DNA from: Tremella fuciformis | Lineage: Eukaryota > Basidiomycota > Tremellomycetes > Tremellales > Tremellaceae | DNA: 64,000 bases | Assembly: GCA_032768795.1 (NCBI GenBank) | Contig: CP136490.1 | Span: forward strand, 1,922,001 to 1,986,000 | Reading direction: 5' to 3' | Shown: positions 12,863-23,604 of the stretch, in pieces | Layout of the letters: each line of letters starts with the position of its first letter | Numbering within the stretch: position 1 is the first letter of the stretch | The notes under the pieces: model-generated | Told to the model about the DNA's origin: nothing | Database searches by the model: none | What the model saw: the letters and a program-made list of their open reading frames with translations, nothing else | Translations under genes and position numbers: made by a program

Positions 12863-14352
12863 CTAGCTCGCCATGAGAACGGCAGACGGGGTCAGTCCGT
12901 TCTCTTTGAGCGTTTTGCGCATCTCGTCGCGAGAGAACGTCTTTCTGCGGACGATCAGCTTGGTACTATCCCTGCCTGCAGATTGACTCGCCGAGGGAAT
13001 GTTGATGCAAAGGTCACAGTGTCCACGTTGTATGCCAAGCTCTCACTCGCGACCCATTCCGCCACGTCCACAAGCGCTAATCATAAGCTCGGTGCGTCTC
13101 AAAATACTTCCAGCTGACTGTTATCGCTCGGGAACGTCTTTGTCAGGGGAGGACCGCCGGCTGACAATCGGACCTGCATGTCAGCTCGGTAAGCTACAAT
13201 CGGCAGTCAGCTGACCTGTAATCTCGTCTCTGGATTCTCGGAGCTCTTGATAGCCGCGCTCGGCTTGGGAGCGGCCACCGGCTCAGCCTGTACTGGTGCA
13301 GCTCCCGACCTCGCTGCTTTCTCCTGAGCTGCTTTCTCCGCGCGTGCCTTCTTGTCTGCCTGCTATGTGAGCCGCGCGCAAAATGCATAAAGCGAATGGC
13401 CTCACTTCTATTTGAGCTTTGATAGCCGCCCGGGCTTTCTGATCTTCAAGCTTCTCTGCTTGTCAGCTAGCGGCAGCAAGACAACACCGAACTGACCTCG
13501 TTTCTTCTGAAGCGCATCCTTCTGTGCCTCTTTCAACGCCATATCTTCCTTGATCTTGCCCTGATCTTGACCCGCTTTCCGTCGCAACGCCTGGAAATGA
13601 GCTCCTCGGCGGAAGATGACGTGGAGACAGCTTCTGCTGCCCACCTCGTTGGCCTTATTTGACTTGACGTCCTCTTGGGCCTGTGCCGCCCGTTTCTCCG
13701 CCAGCTTCTGCCGCAGTTCCGCCAACTTGGCTTTCTTCTCTTCCTCCGTCAAAGGTTTGATCTGGTCTCAGCTGTAGTGCGACAGAGGTTCAGTTGTTGA
13801 AGTATGGAGGTGGCGAGGGTTATCTGTATCTGAGGAATTCCACGAGGAACCCACCTCCTCTGTCGACTCCTCAAAGCTCTGGTGCCCGCTCTTCTCCGCA
13901 TGAAAGCTCGCCGTGGCTTGTGAGCGGAAAGTCTTGCCGCACTCGCTGCACTTGATCGACTGTCGCGTCAGTGGCGTAATTTCCACATCGTAGCTGCGCA
14001 CCTTGGCTTCGAGCGCGCCGTCGCCCATCTTGGCTATGTGCGCCTGAAGCCCTTCCTCGTCTTCCTCGTCCTCGTCAGCCTCGGGGATGGGCTTGTCTGC
14101 GTTCGCGAGAAGGTGGTCCATGGCGGGCTGTCGTCAGCGGTACACCCCAAGTAGAACGACCACAAGCCAGACCCGTCATGGTCTTCGACTGCACAGACGC
14201 CAGCGAGCAGGAACTCACCTGCAAGCCAGATCGCTTGGTCGCTTTGAGCGCCCCTGGAATTAGCTGGGCTGAAGCGGAACTACGTGCAACTCGCATTGGA
14301 TTCGGGCGGGCTCGAAGCCCATTGCCGCGAGCTGCTCTGCGTCTCCAGACAT
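12863..14352 (-). CDS. UBA-UBX domain p97/Cdc48 adaptor, UBXN1-like
   Basis: Links ubiquitinated cargo to Cdc48/p97. Exon 1 (14352) gives MSGDAEQLAAMGFEP, the start of a UBA domain, completed by ALKATKRSGLQ and PAMDHLLANADKPIPE in the next exons. A C2H2-like finger (CSECGKTFRSQATASFHAEKSGH) and the charged stretch TEEEKKAKLAELRQKLAEKRA follow, then KANEALRRKAGQDQGKIKED. The UBX domain closes the protein with FSRDEMRKTLKENGLTP and ends LMAS at 12863. This order is that of UBXN1/SAKS1. The first intron appears to use a GC donor (GCGAGT) with acceptor TTCCAG, the only reading that keeps the UBA helix intact. Six or more short exons; internal borders in the coiled-coil part are approximate. Confidence 0.85.
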
Positions 14353-14615
14353 GGTGGAGTCCTCGCTATGCTATCCAGGAAGTAGATGTAAAGCAGAGTC
14401 GAGTAGACCTCTACGATGCACTGAGGGCTGACGACATGACCCGTGGCGGCCTTCTCCGCTCGCTGTTCCGACGGAAACAGGCAACGACGAGCAGAGACCT
14501 TGCGATGGTGTCGAGGCTGACGTTGCTTATGTACCGGGCGAGAAGTGCTCGGGCTCTCAGACATCTCAGTCGGCCATTGACTGAACTTCCTCGACCGACT
14601 GCGACAGCGCGGACC
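14353..14615. promoter_or_regulatory. Divergent intergenic promoter
   Basis: 263 bp separate the start of the UBX gene (minus) from that of the PTRHD1-like gene (plus). It must serve both genes. No consensus box is clear by eye. Confidence 0.45.
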
Positions 14616-15254
14616 ATGTCTGCCGCTGCTTCTGCTGCAGATGAACTGAGCCAAGTGAGTCCAGATATTGAAGCCCGCAATTCGTGAACTGGTCTCAGTC
14701 CAAGCATGCACAGACGAATGGCGCCTCTTCGAGCTCGAGCAACCTCTGCATGCAGATCGTGCTGCGCAGAGACCTACTGACTGTGAGTCACGCAGTCACC
14801 ACCGCTGGTCCACACCACAGAGGTCCCGAGCTCACGAGGCAGACTCACGGCTGGCCCGTAGGCCCGCTCATGGCCCAAGCAGCACACGCGGCGACGGCAG
14901 TCCTGCATGTCCACCGAGACCATCCGAATGTTAAGCGATACCTGGAAGACATTACCGGCATGAGGAAAGTAGTGATGGAGGTGAGATTGCGGCATCATAC
15001 ACCCTAGCATGGAGCTGAGAATAGGTTCCCGGCGAGCCGGCTCTCCGGGAGCTAGCGGACAAGCTGGATACTTTAGGATCAGAATTCCAATACCATCTCT
15101 GGGTGGAGCAGCCGTGAGCTGCTGTCGCTCGCCTTCAGATCTCAGCTGACACGGCAGGGAGAACGCGCCGACAGCGCTCGCGATCGTGCCTAATAAACGC
15201 CCAAAGCACCTCAAGAAGCTGCTCGAGGAGGTCGGAGCGGACCTGTGGCGTTGA
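14616..15254 (+). CDS. PTRHD1-type peptidyl-tRNA hydrolase domain protein
   Basis: The protein follows the PTH2 fold: QIVLRRDLLT, then WPVGPLMAQAAHAATAVLHVH (the conserved Q-A-x-HA helix), YLEDITGMRKVVME, ADKLDTLGSEFQYHLWVEQP and a C-terminal ALAIVPNKRPKHLKKLL helix. The absence of the usual long N-terminus and the MRKVV motif place it with PTRHD1 rather than PTH2 itself. Five exons are joined by introns with GTGAGT or GTGAGA donors, and the reading frame is kept throughout. The ATG at 14616 gives a Ser/Ala-rich leader. PTRHD1 is reported in animals; its substrate in fungi is uncertain. Confidence 0.83.
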
Positions 15255-15511
15255 TCCGGCATAACGACGCCTCGTGACACGTATGAGACCACACCGAGGT
15301 CTACAATGGCACATCCAGCTTTATCCAAGTGCAAGCTCTGCTGCCAGCTAAACTAGAGTCCTCGTCAGGACCGCCATCCCGACGCCCGAGCCTGCTCTCG
15401 CGAAGTTAGCCAGAGCCAGACAAGATCATCTGCCTTGATCGCGGGTATGCTTCAGCTGTCTCCATCGGTCATCAAGAATGTAGGGGTAGAGAGATGGGTA
15501 CAAGCGGCGAC

Positions 15512-16030
15512 TCATGCATCGCCATCGATTATAGTGACCTGCCCTATGGCCCATGGTGGATTATCGTCCTCCGAGACTATGATGTTGAACCCACCAAAGT
15601 CCTGATGACTTCCGACCACTTCCGCCGCAGCCGTCTCGGCCTTTGTGAACAGTTCGACCTCCCTCGCGTCCCGCCTCATAATGTCCTGCACCCTCGTTGC
15701 CGCATCTTGCAGGCGAGTGTCATCTTGCAAGGTCACCGGAGCACGGAGGTGAAATATCAGGTATGGCTCGTCTTTCTCCACCCACGTACAAATGGTCAAG
15801 CAGCGTGCCGGGTCGAGGGTTTCGCCCCGTCGAGAGATCAATGTTGCTCGCGGCGATACTGATACCGGAAAGCTGACCACTTCTGTAACAGAAGCCGCAG
15901 TAGAGTCCTGGGTCGTTACAGCAGCAGGCCGCTCCTGATCTTCCATGTTGTTGACGTGGACGGCAATGCAATGAGTCGAGAAGCTGGTTTCCTCGTGGGA
16001 TGACAGTTGGCTTGTTGAGTACCAGTGCAT
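15512..16030 (-). CDS. Hypothetical protein, about 170 residues
   Basis: Single open frame starting MHWYSTSQLSSHEE, or at the internal Met of MEDQERPAAV, ending VTIIDGDA. The composition is acidic and well mixed (CTWVEKDEPYLIFHLRAPV, VVGSHQDFGGFNIIVSEDD), unlike random frames around it. No family is recognised. It is the first gene of the accessory island. Confidence 0.45.
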   Translation of the reverse strand: MHWYSTSQLSSHEETSFSTHCIAVHVNNMEDQERPAAVTTQDSTAASVTEVVSFPVSVSPRATLISRRGETLDPARCLTICTWVEKDEPYLIFHLRAPVTLQDDTRLQDAATRVQDIMRRDAREVELFTKAETAAAEVVGSHQDFGGFNIIVSEDDNPPWAIGQVTIIDGDA

Positions 16031-16439
16031 TAGCGCTCTTCCTATCTATATATCATTCAAAGGGGAACTCAGTTTCTCGGCGGCCTTCCCTCTCGCAGAG
16101 GAGCAGCTTATGAATCCTTTGCCAGGAGCGCTGCTTTCCACTGGATCCGTTGTTAGCGACTAGCGCCTTCGATGGGAGAAAATGTTGAGATGGACAGAGA
16201 GAGTCGCCGCCCTACAGACTTGCTGGAGCGTCTCCATGATCTTCCTGCAATCCATGCATTCCATGGTGATGTGCCAACGTCACATGATCTGCCCACGTCC
16301 TGGATGAAGGCCACAAAGACAACCAAAGGAGGTCCTATGCCATCACATCAATCCTCGTCCAAGCGCTCGTTTCATGTGCTTTTGCATCTCGCCTCATATC
16401 GCTCATCTTAATCACGACAACCAGAGCTGGTACGCAGTC

Positions 16440-18001
16440 ATGAGCCTGTTCCTTCTGCGACACCAGTGCATGTGGCCAGAATGTGATGCGAGGATCATTG
16501 GCAACCGTTCGGCATGCGGGCCCTGTGGTCGAATTTTGTGCGCGGTGCACATTAAACCGCCTCATCATGGCTGCGTAGATGTCAGTAGGATGGTCAGAAG
16601 CGATGCCAACTGATCAACAGTTCCGAAGTTCTCATAAGGCCGCCGAGAAGACTGACAGAGCTTACGTGGGCGACAACTTCGTTGGAGCACGCTGGCACTA
16701 TACTAAGCCCAGTGGACGCCGGTCCTTGCTGCCTTGGGCCAGGCCAACATCGAGGCGCAAGCCTCAGCCTTGCGTCCTGGTCATTCTTGTGAGGCCAGCG
16801 TTCCATCGACGTTCGAGCAGCTACGAGCGATCGGCAAGGTCGGCATGCTCAACGCGCACTTCCCGATCGTTTTTGATGACGGGATAAAATGGCTCGTGCG
16901 CATTCGTCGGCGACAGTTGTGGAGCCCGTTGCCGCAGATGCAACGCCTCATCGACCAGAGCGAAGTGGAGACGATGAAGCACCTCAAGGCTGCCGGTTTG
17001 TCCGTGCCCGATGCCTGGATGCCCATCGAAGATCAGAAATCCATTGCCGGTGGCGAGTCTTCAGCGTTTGGCGTCCTCTTGTTTGACTGAGCGCAGACCG
17101 TCCTTTCTACTTCTTCGTTGAGTGCTGCAACGGAGCCCCCTTCCCGGCTCAAGCTGGTCCGCTCGTCCCGAAGTACGCTACCCAATCTCATCTCGAGCGG
17201 GTCATCTTTGACTACGCTGCGTTTCAAGTCAAACTTGCCAGTCTTCCGTTCGATGCGATTGGTTGTGTCCTTCCTGGAGAAGGCAAGGAGGGCACCTTGT
17301 CGACGAAGATAGGCCCTCTCCCTCGATTCTGCGGACCGGATCCCCCTAGACAGTTCGGGCCTTACAAGAAGCAGAAAGCGAGATACTGCGAGCAGATCGA
17401 CACAATTCTAGCGGCCATCGCATCACGCCAATTGTGGCCACAATATACTATCCGGGCCTATCTCGCATTCCTCTACGGGCGACGCATCATTTGTGAGCTT
17501 CCAGAGATGAACAAGGAGGAGACGGAATTCTTCATCAAGCACGCCGACGATAAAGGCGACATCTTACTCACCTCTGAGAAAGGTGTTGAAGCTGTCATCG
17601 ACTGGGAGTGGTGAGTTGGTGTTTCCTCTAATGTGGGTGAGTTGAAAGACAGGGCGTATACAACCACAGCCGCTGAAGCATTCTCATCACCGCATTTCTG
17701 TTACGTTTCACGGGAATACCGAAAGGGCTCGAACGATCTTTCACCGGAAGAGCGTCTGTTGATATCTGCCTATAAGCACTTGGGTCGTGAAGACCTTGCG
17801 ACTCATGTTGAGCACGGAAGAGTATACAATAGGCTGAGGGATTTGCTAGCCGGGGATTTGACTCTTGAAACCCTCAATGGCTTGTCCGTTGCTGCAGGTC
17901 ATTGCTCCATAGACAGCGTGCCCAGCACTGGCCAGGAGTGGAATACATGGGCGAAAGAATTATTCAAGGAAGACGAGACGCTCGCCACTCTACTCAGCTG
18001 A
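16440..18001 (+). CDS. AN1-like zinc finger fused to divergent APH-fold kinase, copy A
   Basis: Four exons: 16440-16580, 16713-17049, 17097-17610, 17653-18001, giving 446 residues. Exon 1 is a complete AN1-like finger with spacing CX4CX10CX2CX4CX2HX5HXC (from CMWPEC to HHGC). The rest is an APH-type kinase: FDDGIKWLVRIR (strand 3 region), SEVETMKHLKAAGLSVPDAW, FFIKHADDKGDI (catalytic-loop equivalent) and AVIDWEW (metal-binding Asp). Within the loop H and D remain, but the Mg-binding Asn position is Ile. The last exon (AYTTTAAEAFSSP..) is a family-specific C-terminal helical tail. Intron 1 (132 nt) is three times the usual length here. The substrate is unknown; low molecular weight phosphorylation is the family norm, but activity is doubtful. 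Confidence 0.82.
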
Positions 18002-18193
18002 GACTTTGCGAGTCGACCTTTGTTCACACCTGTCAGCATGCAGCGTACTGTCTCGTGAAGGAATCTTCAAGAAGCGCAAATGAGTTGCATGTGGAGAGGC
18101 CCTTCGTATTGAAGGCGGTAAGAACATGCGGGACGGGACGACTGAATACAAGACAGAATATCGTCGCTTGTGGCGAGGAAATCTCACCGGCCT

Positions 18194-18433
18194 CTAGGAG
18201 CTAGAGCCGCTGCCCCCCTGGTCGTCATCACCCCCTTCGTCGTCGTCCCCATCGTTACCGTCACCATCGTTGCCATTGTTTTCTTCGTTGTCCGGATTGC
18301 CTCAAGGTCAGTTTATCGTCAGACTCCTGGAAGGTATCCCACAGCCTCGACAATAGTTGTAATTCGCGTCCGTCAACTCGTTGTGGCACTGCTGGCACTC
18401 TCGGACACTAGGGGTCTCTTCACCGTCGGCCAT
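18194..18433 (-). CDS. Small CX2CX11CX2C protein, possibly with acidic tail
   Basis: From the ATG at 18433 the frame reads MADGEETPSVREC and a zinc-ribbon-like pair (CQQC, CRGC, 11 residues apart), then stops at 18308 after 41 residues. The same frame continues past two TGA codons into a strongly acidic Asn/Asp/Gly tail (PDNEENNGNDGDGND) ending with TAG at 18194. Either the gene is the 41-residue protein, or a very short intron, sequencing error or decay separates the tail. A related protein lies at 22713. No function can be assigned. Confidence 0.4.
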
Positions 18434-19309
18434 CTGAGTATCAACTTTGTCATCTGCCCAAGGGAAGCTTACATCGCAACGTAGAATGAAAGCTGACGAG
18501 CGAAAGCTCCACTGTGTGTATAAGGGCCAAAGGGGATATGAAGACTTTGGTTGGGACATAGAGGTTTTGCGAGGCGAGCGGGCGACTTTAAAGCTTTTCG
18601 CGGCATGGCCCCCAAAGACTACAGGAGCGGACAAGGGGCGAATTATGCTCCACATCAGCGGGCAGAAGCATCCTGTCCACACTCATAGCGCCCGGTCCAG
18701 ATCACACAAGGCTACGACATCGGTAACAATCAAACTGTCCCCACCCCTCTCGGCTTCTGACCGAGAGATACTAGAAGCATGCTGTTAAACACGGAATAGC
18801 AAGAGCGACACAGCAGCCGCTGTGGAGCACTAATCAATTGTTCTATGAGCCCAGTTCCATGAGCCGACAAGCGGGCTGTGGTCGAGTTGCTTGCTCGTAG
18901 ATCTCTCAACTGTTCGTTGATGTCTGTCCTATGGAATACTGCAGGCTCCCTCCTCTCCTCCAGCCAGTTGTGCGTCTCTCTTTGGATCGGGTTTGGGAAG
19001 CAGCGCTGATGTGGGACACAAAAAGTACTCGTAAGAATCCCTTTGACCTGATCTCTGATGGACTCCCATCAGAATGGACTCTCACACTAGCTGAGGCGCT
19101 AATGGGAGCCGAGTTGCATCTTCATGGATCGTACATGATCCGACGTCTCCTTTCGTTCTCCCACGTCTGCATGGAGAGTACGACTTGAGAAAGCTGTCCG
19201 GCCTCCCGAGCAGCCGACCGGATCTTGGACTTCATTGCAGTCCTCCATGAGCACGCCTGGGTCCGCACGTGGGGAACCAGATCATGAGTAGACTCCTGAT
19301 CAGGAGCGC
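18434..19309. other. Stretch without supportable gene
   Basis: An 85-codon plus frame at 18931-19188 (MEYCRLPPLLQ..) has no match to the kinase family body and no splice partners that I can see. It may be decayed sequence between copy A and the pseudogene that follows. Confidence 0.4.
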
Positions 19310-19851
19310 CTCAACCATGGCAAAGAGGTCTCGGCAGAAAGATGCGAGATTCCGAGACGAACAAGGTGAACACCCACTTCTTCATTCAGTATGTGGACGA
19401 TAAGGAACAGACAAACTCCTCACTTCTGATAACCTCGAAGCTGTGATAGAATGGGAACGGTCAATCGACGCTCGGATTGGTGGGCGTAACTGATCACAAG
19501 GGCATACGACAACCGCCGCCGAAGCATTCTCATCCCCGCATTTTTGTAGGATCTCTCGCGAATTTCGAATTGGCTCGAGGGAGGTCCCGCCTGAAGAATA
19601 TCTTCTGACCGCAGAGTATGAGAGTCTCGGCCGGGGACGATGTGGCTGGTTACATTCAGAATGGTAGAATCTGCACCAGGCTGAGGGATCGTAACCGCTT
19701 GGCGGCACTTTCACATTGGAGACTCTGGATGGGTTGTCCATCGCCGACGGACGGCGAGATGCTGCGCCCAGTGCCAGAGTGGACTGCATGGGCCATAGAG
19801 TGCTATGAGGATGACGAGAGGCTTGCCGCCTTGCATTTCGAGAAAGGCTAG
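19310..19851 (+). pseudogene. Decayed 3' half of the AN1-kinase family, copy A/B type
   Basis: Homology resumes with NTHFFIQYVDDK, corresponding to FFIKHADDK in copy A but with the catalytic His changed to Tyr. It shifts frame to DNLEAVIEWER (for IDWEW), then gives TTAAEAFSSPHFCRISREF and EEYLLTAEYESLGRGR, a further frameshift, QNGRICTRLRD and EWTAWAIECYEDDERLAAL. At least three frameshifts are needed and the 5' finger exon and kinase N-lobe are absent. It lies between copies A and B in the same direction, so it looks like a dead tandem duplicate. Confidence 0.8.
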
Positions 19852-20007
19852 AGATGCTATTCTTGCAATTACGGCGTGTGCTCGAGACAAGCGCATGGAC
19901 ACGACGAGCATTCCTTTGGCCTGTACGAGTACTCGACGAACTGTTTCAGAAGATTTTTCACTCTCATGTTCGTTTCTACACTCTTCGATCTTTGGACAGT
20001 ACCCAGC

Positions 20008-21589
20008 ATGTTCCTCCTTCCTCACCATTGCGGGTGGCCAGACTGCAACAAGCCGCTGATCGGCGACCTGTCGGTATGTGGGCATTGTACCAGGAACCTT
20101 TGCTCCGAGCATATCGAGCAACCTCACCATCAGTGCATGATTGTAGGTCTCTCGGGGCAGTCACAGCAACATGATGAGCATCAGCTGATGCACAGCTAGA
20201 ACATGCTCGGGAAACCACACGCAAGTCCAAGCAAGCCTTTGTATGGAGCGGCGTCCATCGTCACAGGCGAAAGCTAAATAGGCAGTGGACCCCGCTCATT
20301 CCCATTCTGCACCAGCTCGACTTTGCACAACAGGCCGCCGAGTGTCGACCGGGCCACACATGCACAGTCACGCTTCCATCGTCTTTCAAAGAGGTCAGGA
20401 AATTGGGTCTGCATTCGATGATGAATTCGCTCTTCCCCATAACCTTCGACGATGGGGTCAAGTGGCTCGTCAGGATCCGTCAGCGCAAACCATGGTCGCC
20501 AACCTGCGAGGTGCAACGTCTCATTGACGAGAGCGAAGTGGCAACGATGCAGATCCTCAAGAGTGCCGGCTTGCCTGTCCCGGGGGCTTGGATGCCGCGT
20601 CAAGCGAAGGCAGGGGCAGAGGAATGTGAGAACGTCTGTTCTCGATCCACTTGTACGCAGGATCTGACTGGTAGGGGGTGTCTTCTACTTCTTCGTCGAA
20701 TTTTGCGAGGGCAAACAGTTCAGAGCGTTCAGCAGCCCGATCGCTCCCGCACACGCTACACACCAGGAAGTTGAGCAGATCATCTTCGAATACGCCAAAT
20801 TTCAGGCCAAGTTGTCTGAGCTCAAATTTGACGCCATTGGATGTATCCTTCCGTCCACTCACGGCAGCGGCACTCACACGATCGGTCCATACCCCGGTTT
20901 CTCTCAACCAGACCCACCTCGGCTCTTAGGACCTTACAAAACCCAGCGAGAGCGTTATTGCGAGCAGATCGACGTGATTCTGGCCTGCATAGCTAAAGGT
21001 GAGCTGTTCGAAGGCCGCCTACTTTTCGCCGCATTGGGATATACACACGCCCGTCGAATTGTCTGCGAGCAAGCCGTTCTGGGCGAATGCGACACAAGTT
21101 TTTATGTCAAGCATATAGACGACAAGGGCGACATATTCTTTATGTCGGACGCCGGTCTTGAAGGGATCATCGACTGGGAGTGGTGAGTGCCTGCCTTCTG
21201 CACCAAGTTGGGTCTGACAGGAAAGGGCATTCACCACAACCGCCGCCGAGGCTTTCTCCTCGCCGCGCTTCTGTCGCGGTTCAGACTCGTACCGGGGGGG
21301 CTCTAACGAGCTGTCTCCCGAGGAGCACCTTCTCGTTGCGGCATATGAGAATCTGGGACGAGGGGACCTAGCGAATCTTTTGCGCAATGGCAGATTGTAC
21401 AACAGGTTGGGCGATCTCCTGAGCGGCTTCATTCGCGTAGCCACTCTGAACGGCCTCTCACTCGCCGCAGGTTTTTGCACACCTCATGAGCTTCCAACTA
21501 ATCAGGACGATTGGGTCGCCTGGGCATTGAATGAGTACGGAGGAGTGGATGTGGTCAAACAGCTCAAGGGAGATCGTTATCGAATATGA
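20008..21589 (+). CDS. AN1-like zinc finger fused to divergent APH-fold kinase, copy B
   Basis: Four exons: 20008-20142, 20286-20625, 20675-21182, 21226-21589, giving 448 residues with all phases consistent with copy A (0, 1, 2). The finger runs from CGWPDC to HHQC. Kinase motifs are FDDGVKWLVRIRQ, SEVATMQILKSAGLPVPGAW, FYVKHIDDKGDI and GIIDWEW. The loop Asn is replaced by Ile, as in copy A. The C-terminal exon (FTTTAAEAFSSPRFC..) ends KGDRYRI. It is closest to copy A, forming a subfamily about 447 residues long. Intron 1 is 143 nt; intron 2 uses acceptor GGTAG. Confidence 0.8.
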
Positions 21590-21640
21590 CACGTACTGTA
21601 CCCAGCAGGTTAAAGTAGCTTGGAGAGTGATACAGTACCG

Positions 21641-21817
21641 TGTTACACAACGATGAGAGCTATGCATTCGTCTCTCTCTGCAGTTCTCTACTTATGAGCC
21701 ATCGCTCTGGCGGCCTGTGCGTCGCCGCTCGCGCATGGTCTTATTGTCTACTCCGCATCCTACCCAAAGAGGCAATCCTGACCTTATGAGGCGTTCCTCG
21801 GGGCCTATTGTTCAACA
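21641..21817 (-). repeat. Solo LTR of the copia family, 177 bp
   Basis: Begins TGTTACACAACGATGAGAG and ends CTATTGTTCAACA, the same ends as the LTRs of the copia element at 39372. It is flanked by a 5-bp direct repeat TACCG on both sides, the mark of insertion followed by LTR-LTR recombination. Its middle portion differs from the main copia LTR and matches the LTR at 53036, indicating a second subfamily. Confidence 0.9.
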
Positions 21818-21955
21818 TACCGGTTGTACACGCAACTATAGAGCTTGCGAAGATGAATGCGCATTTTCAGCTCCTAACAGCCTTCTCCCTCAACAATCCT
21901 TCCACTTGCGCTCTCGTGTTATCGACTCTCTGACCTCCCACAGTGACTCCTCGTG

Positions 21956-22260
21956 ATGTTTTTCCTGCCCCACCAGTGCATGTTAGCCAAGTGTAGGCCA
22001 GGACATTGCTGGGTTCATCCGACAATCAAGGCATACACAACAGCGGCCTTCCGCGCATTTCTGCTACTCATCACCAGCCTACAGGGATAGAGATATTTCT
22101 CTTTCTGCTGAGGACAGTCTATTGGTACGAGCGTACAGTGATGCTGGATTGGCTGATCTTAGGGCGCCATTGAGAGCAGGAGGAGCCGAGTTGGGTCATG
22201 AGGGCTACAGCCTGCGGTATGAGTCGGAAGCGACTCAGAAGGCCTTTGGAGCATAAACAA
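21956..22260 (+). pseudogene. Collapsed remnant of the AN1-kinase family
   Basis: Opens MFFLPHQCMLAKC, matching the first residues of copy B (MFLLPHHCGWPDC), then jumps within 30 bp to KAYTTAA and, in another frame, FCYSSPAYRDRDISLSAEDS and LLVRAYSDAGLADLR, which match the C-terminal exon (SYRGGSNELSPEE..). The finger interior and the whole kinase core are deleted. It sits directly downstream of copy B and a solo LTR. Confidence 0.7.
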
Positions 22261-22372
22261 CATGGATGTCATATAGTTCAGAGAAGTACCGGTGTAGTAT
22301 TCGGTAGCGTTCTCGATGGTGGTGACGCCATTGTACAGAGTTCTACATGTGTACAGAGGCCTGTGTCGCCGT

Positions 22373-22713
22373 TCAGCTAGGGCTTACTTGCTCCTTCGTG
22401 GTCCCTTCTCCGTCTTCCTGCCCATCGGTCTCCGTCGCGGGGGAGCTCTCGGCGCCTGCTACAGGATCAGAAAGCTCACAAGTAGCAGTGTCATGCCTAC
22501 TGGCAGGCTCGCTGGTCTTTTGCTCCTCTTCGGTGTCTTCCCACTCATCATCTGCATCCCCATCTCCCTCAGACTCGACCGCAGCCACACCTGAGTGTCA
22601 CCTTTGAGCCGAGGGACGGGCTTGGCCGTACATGAAGGGCAGATGCCGGCATCGGGGTTGTCGAGAGCCTCACAGCACTTCTCGCAGTGAGTCTCTTCCT
22701 TGGAGTCGCCCAT
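22373..22713 (-). CDS. Small CX2CX11CX2C protein with acidic tail, paralogue of that at 18433
   Basis: The frame from 22713 reads MGDSKEETHCEKC, then 11 residues to CPSC, then KPVPRLKGDTQ. A strongly acidic stretch (SEGDGDADDEWEDTEEEQ) lies immediately downstream in a different frame and ends QVSPS at 22373. A join needs an intron or frameshift I cannot pin down. The paired-Cys spacing equals that of the 18433 gene, and both sit next to AN1-kinase genes, in the opposite direction. Confidence 0.4.
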
Positions 22714-23604
22714 CCGTAACTTCAAGCCCACTTGAGGGCTGCTGTAGGGGTGAGAGTCAGGTCTGTACAGGAGATAAGGCCGCACGGCGTCTTCTATTTG
22801 CTTCTCTGATTTTGACAACTTTGCAAGCGCCCTTGTGCTTGGCGTCCATGATGACGTTTGAGGTGTAGTCCCGATCGTGCTTCCAACGTCGGTACCCCTT
22901 TCCGGCCCGCTATACCGGACAACTTCGGCACGGTCGCTTCTTTGCGCGGCGAACGTGGCGGCTCTCGGCATTCACGCACGGGACACGTGCAAACTCGCCG
23001 ATGGCCAGACACGTTCTCGCCTTGACTCCCCAGTGCGAGAATACCGGTTTCTGAATCACCACAGATCGGTCGAAGCTCTTCCGCTTGTACACCTCAGCTC
23101 CTCATCATGTTCATGCTACTCTCCCGTCTGTTCCCGATACTGCGGCGAGGGGAAGGTCAAAAAACGGGCTGCAGGGAGGTATAGATGCCGCACATCGACG
23201 ATCAGACGCTTGGATCGAAGAGGTGCGAAAAGGAGAGCTTGAGGTGGCGGTCTAGTATAGAAGAGCCTTGGTCCCTTGCGAGGCATATAGCAAGCAATTT
23301 CTCAAATCTCAAGGCGTCGCCTGAAGAAGCAAGTCTAACCCTTCAATGCAGCTCAATCCGACAGGGACTACCGATTGCTGCGTTACCCAATTCGCCTCGA
23401 AGATGGCCTTAAGATCGTCCCTTCTTGCCCCTGATTGCCTATGACCTCGGAGATTTGCCTCGTGCCCAGGGTATCCCAACAACGTCGTCCATTTCCGAGA
23501 CTGAAGATGATCCAATGTATGTGCATACAAAGAAAAGGCAAGTCGATCAGTCAAGACTGAGCGGGCGCTACCAAAGCGTGATCGCGGGCTCGACTCGGCA
23601 AAAA
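22714..23604. other. Stretch without supportable gene
   Basis: No frame here shows domain features or consistent splicing. A minus frame at 23309-23608 runs just past the stop of the next gene but has no recognisable content. Confidence 0.4.

Noticed and set aside
18170..18484. 104-codon hydrophobic plus-strand frame (a possible membrane protein)
   Set aside because: Its Val/Ile-rich run is the complement of the Asp/Asn codon repeat on the minus strand; no start context or family support.
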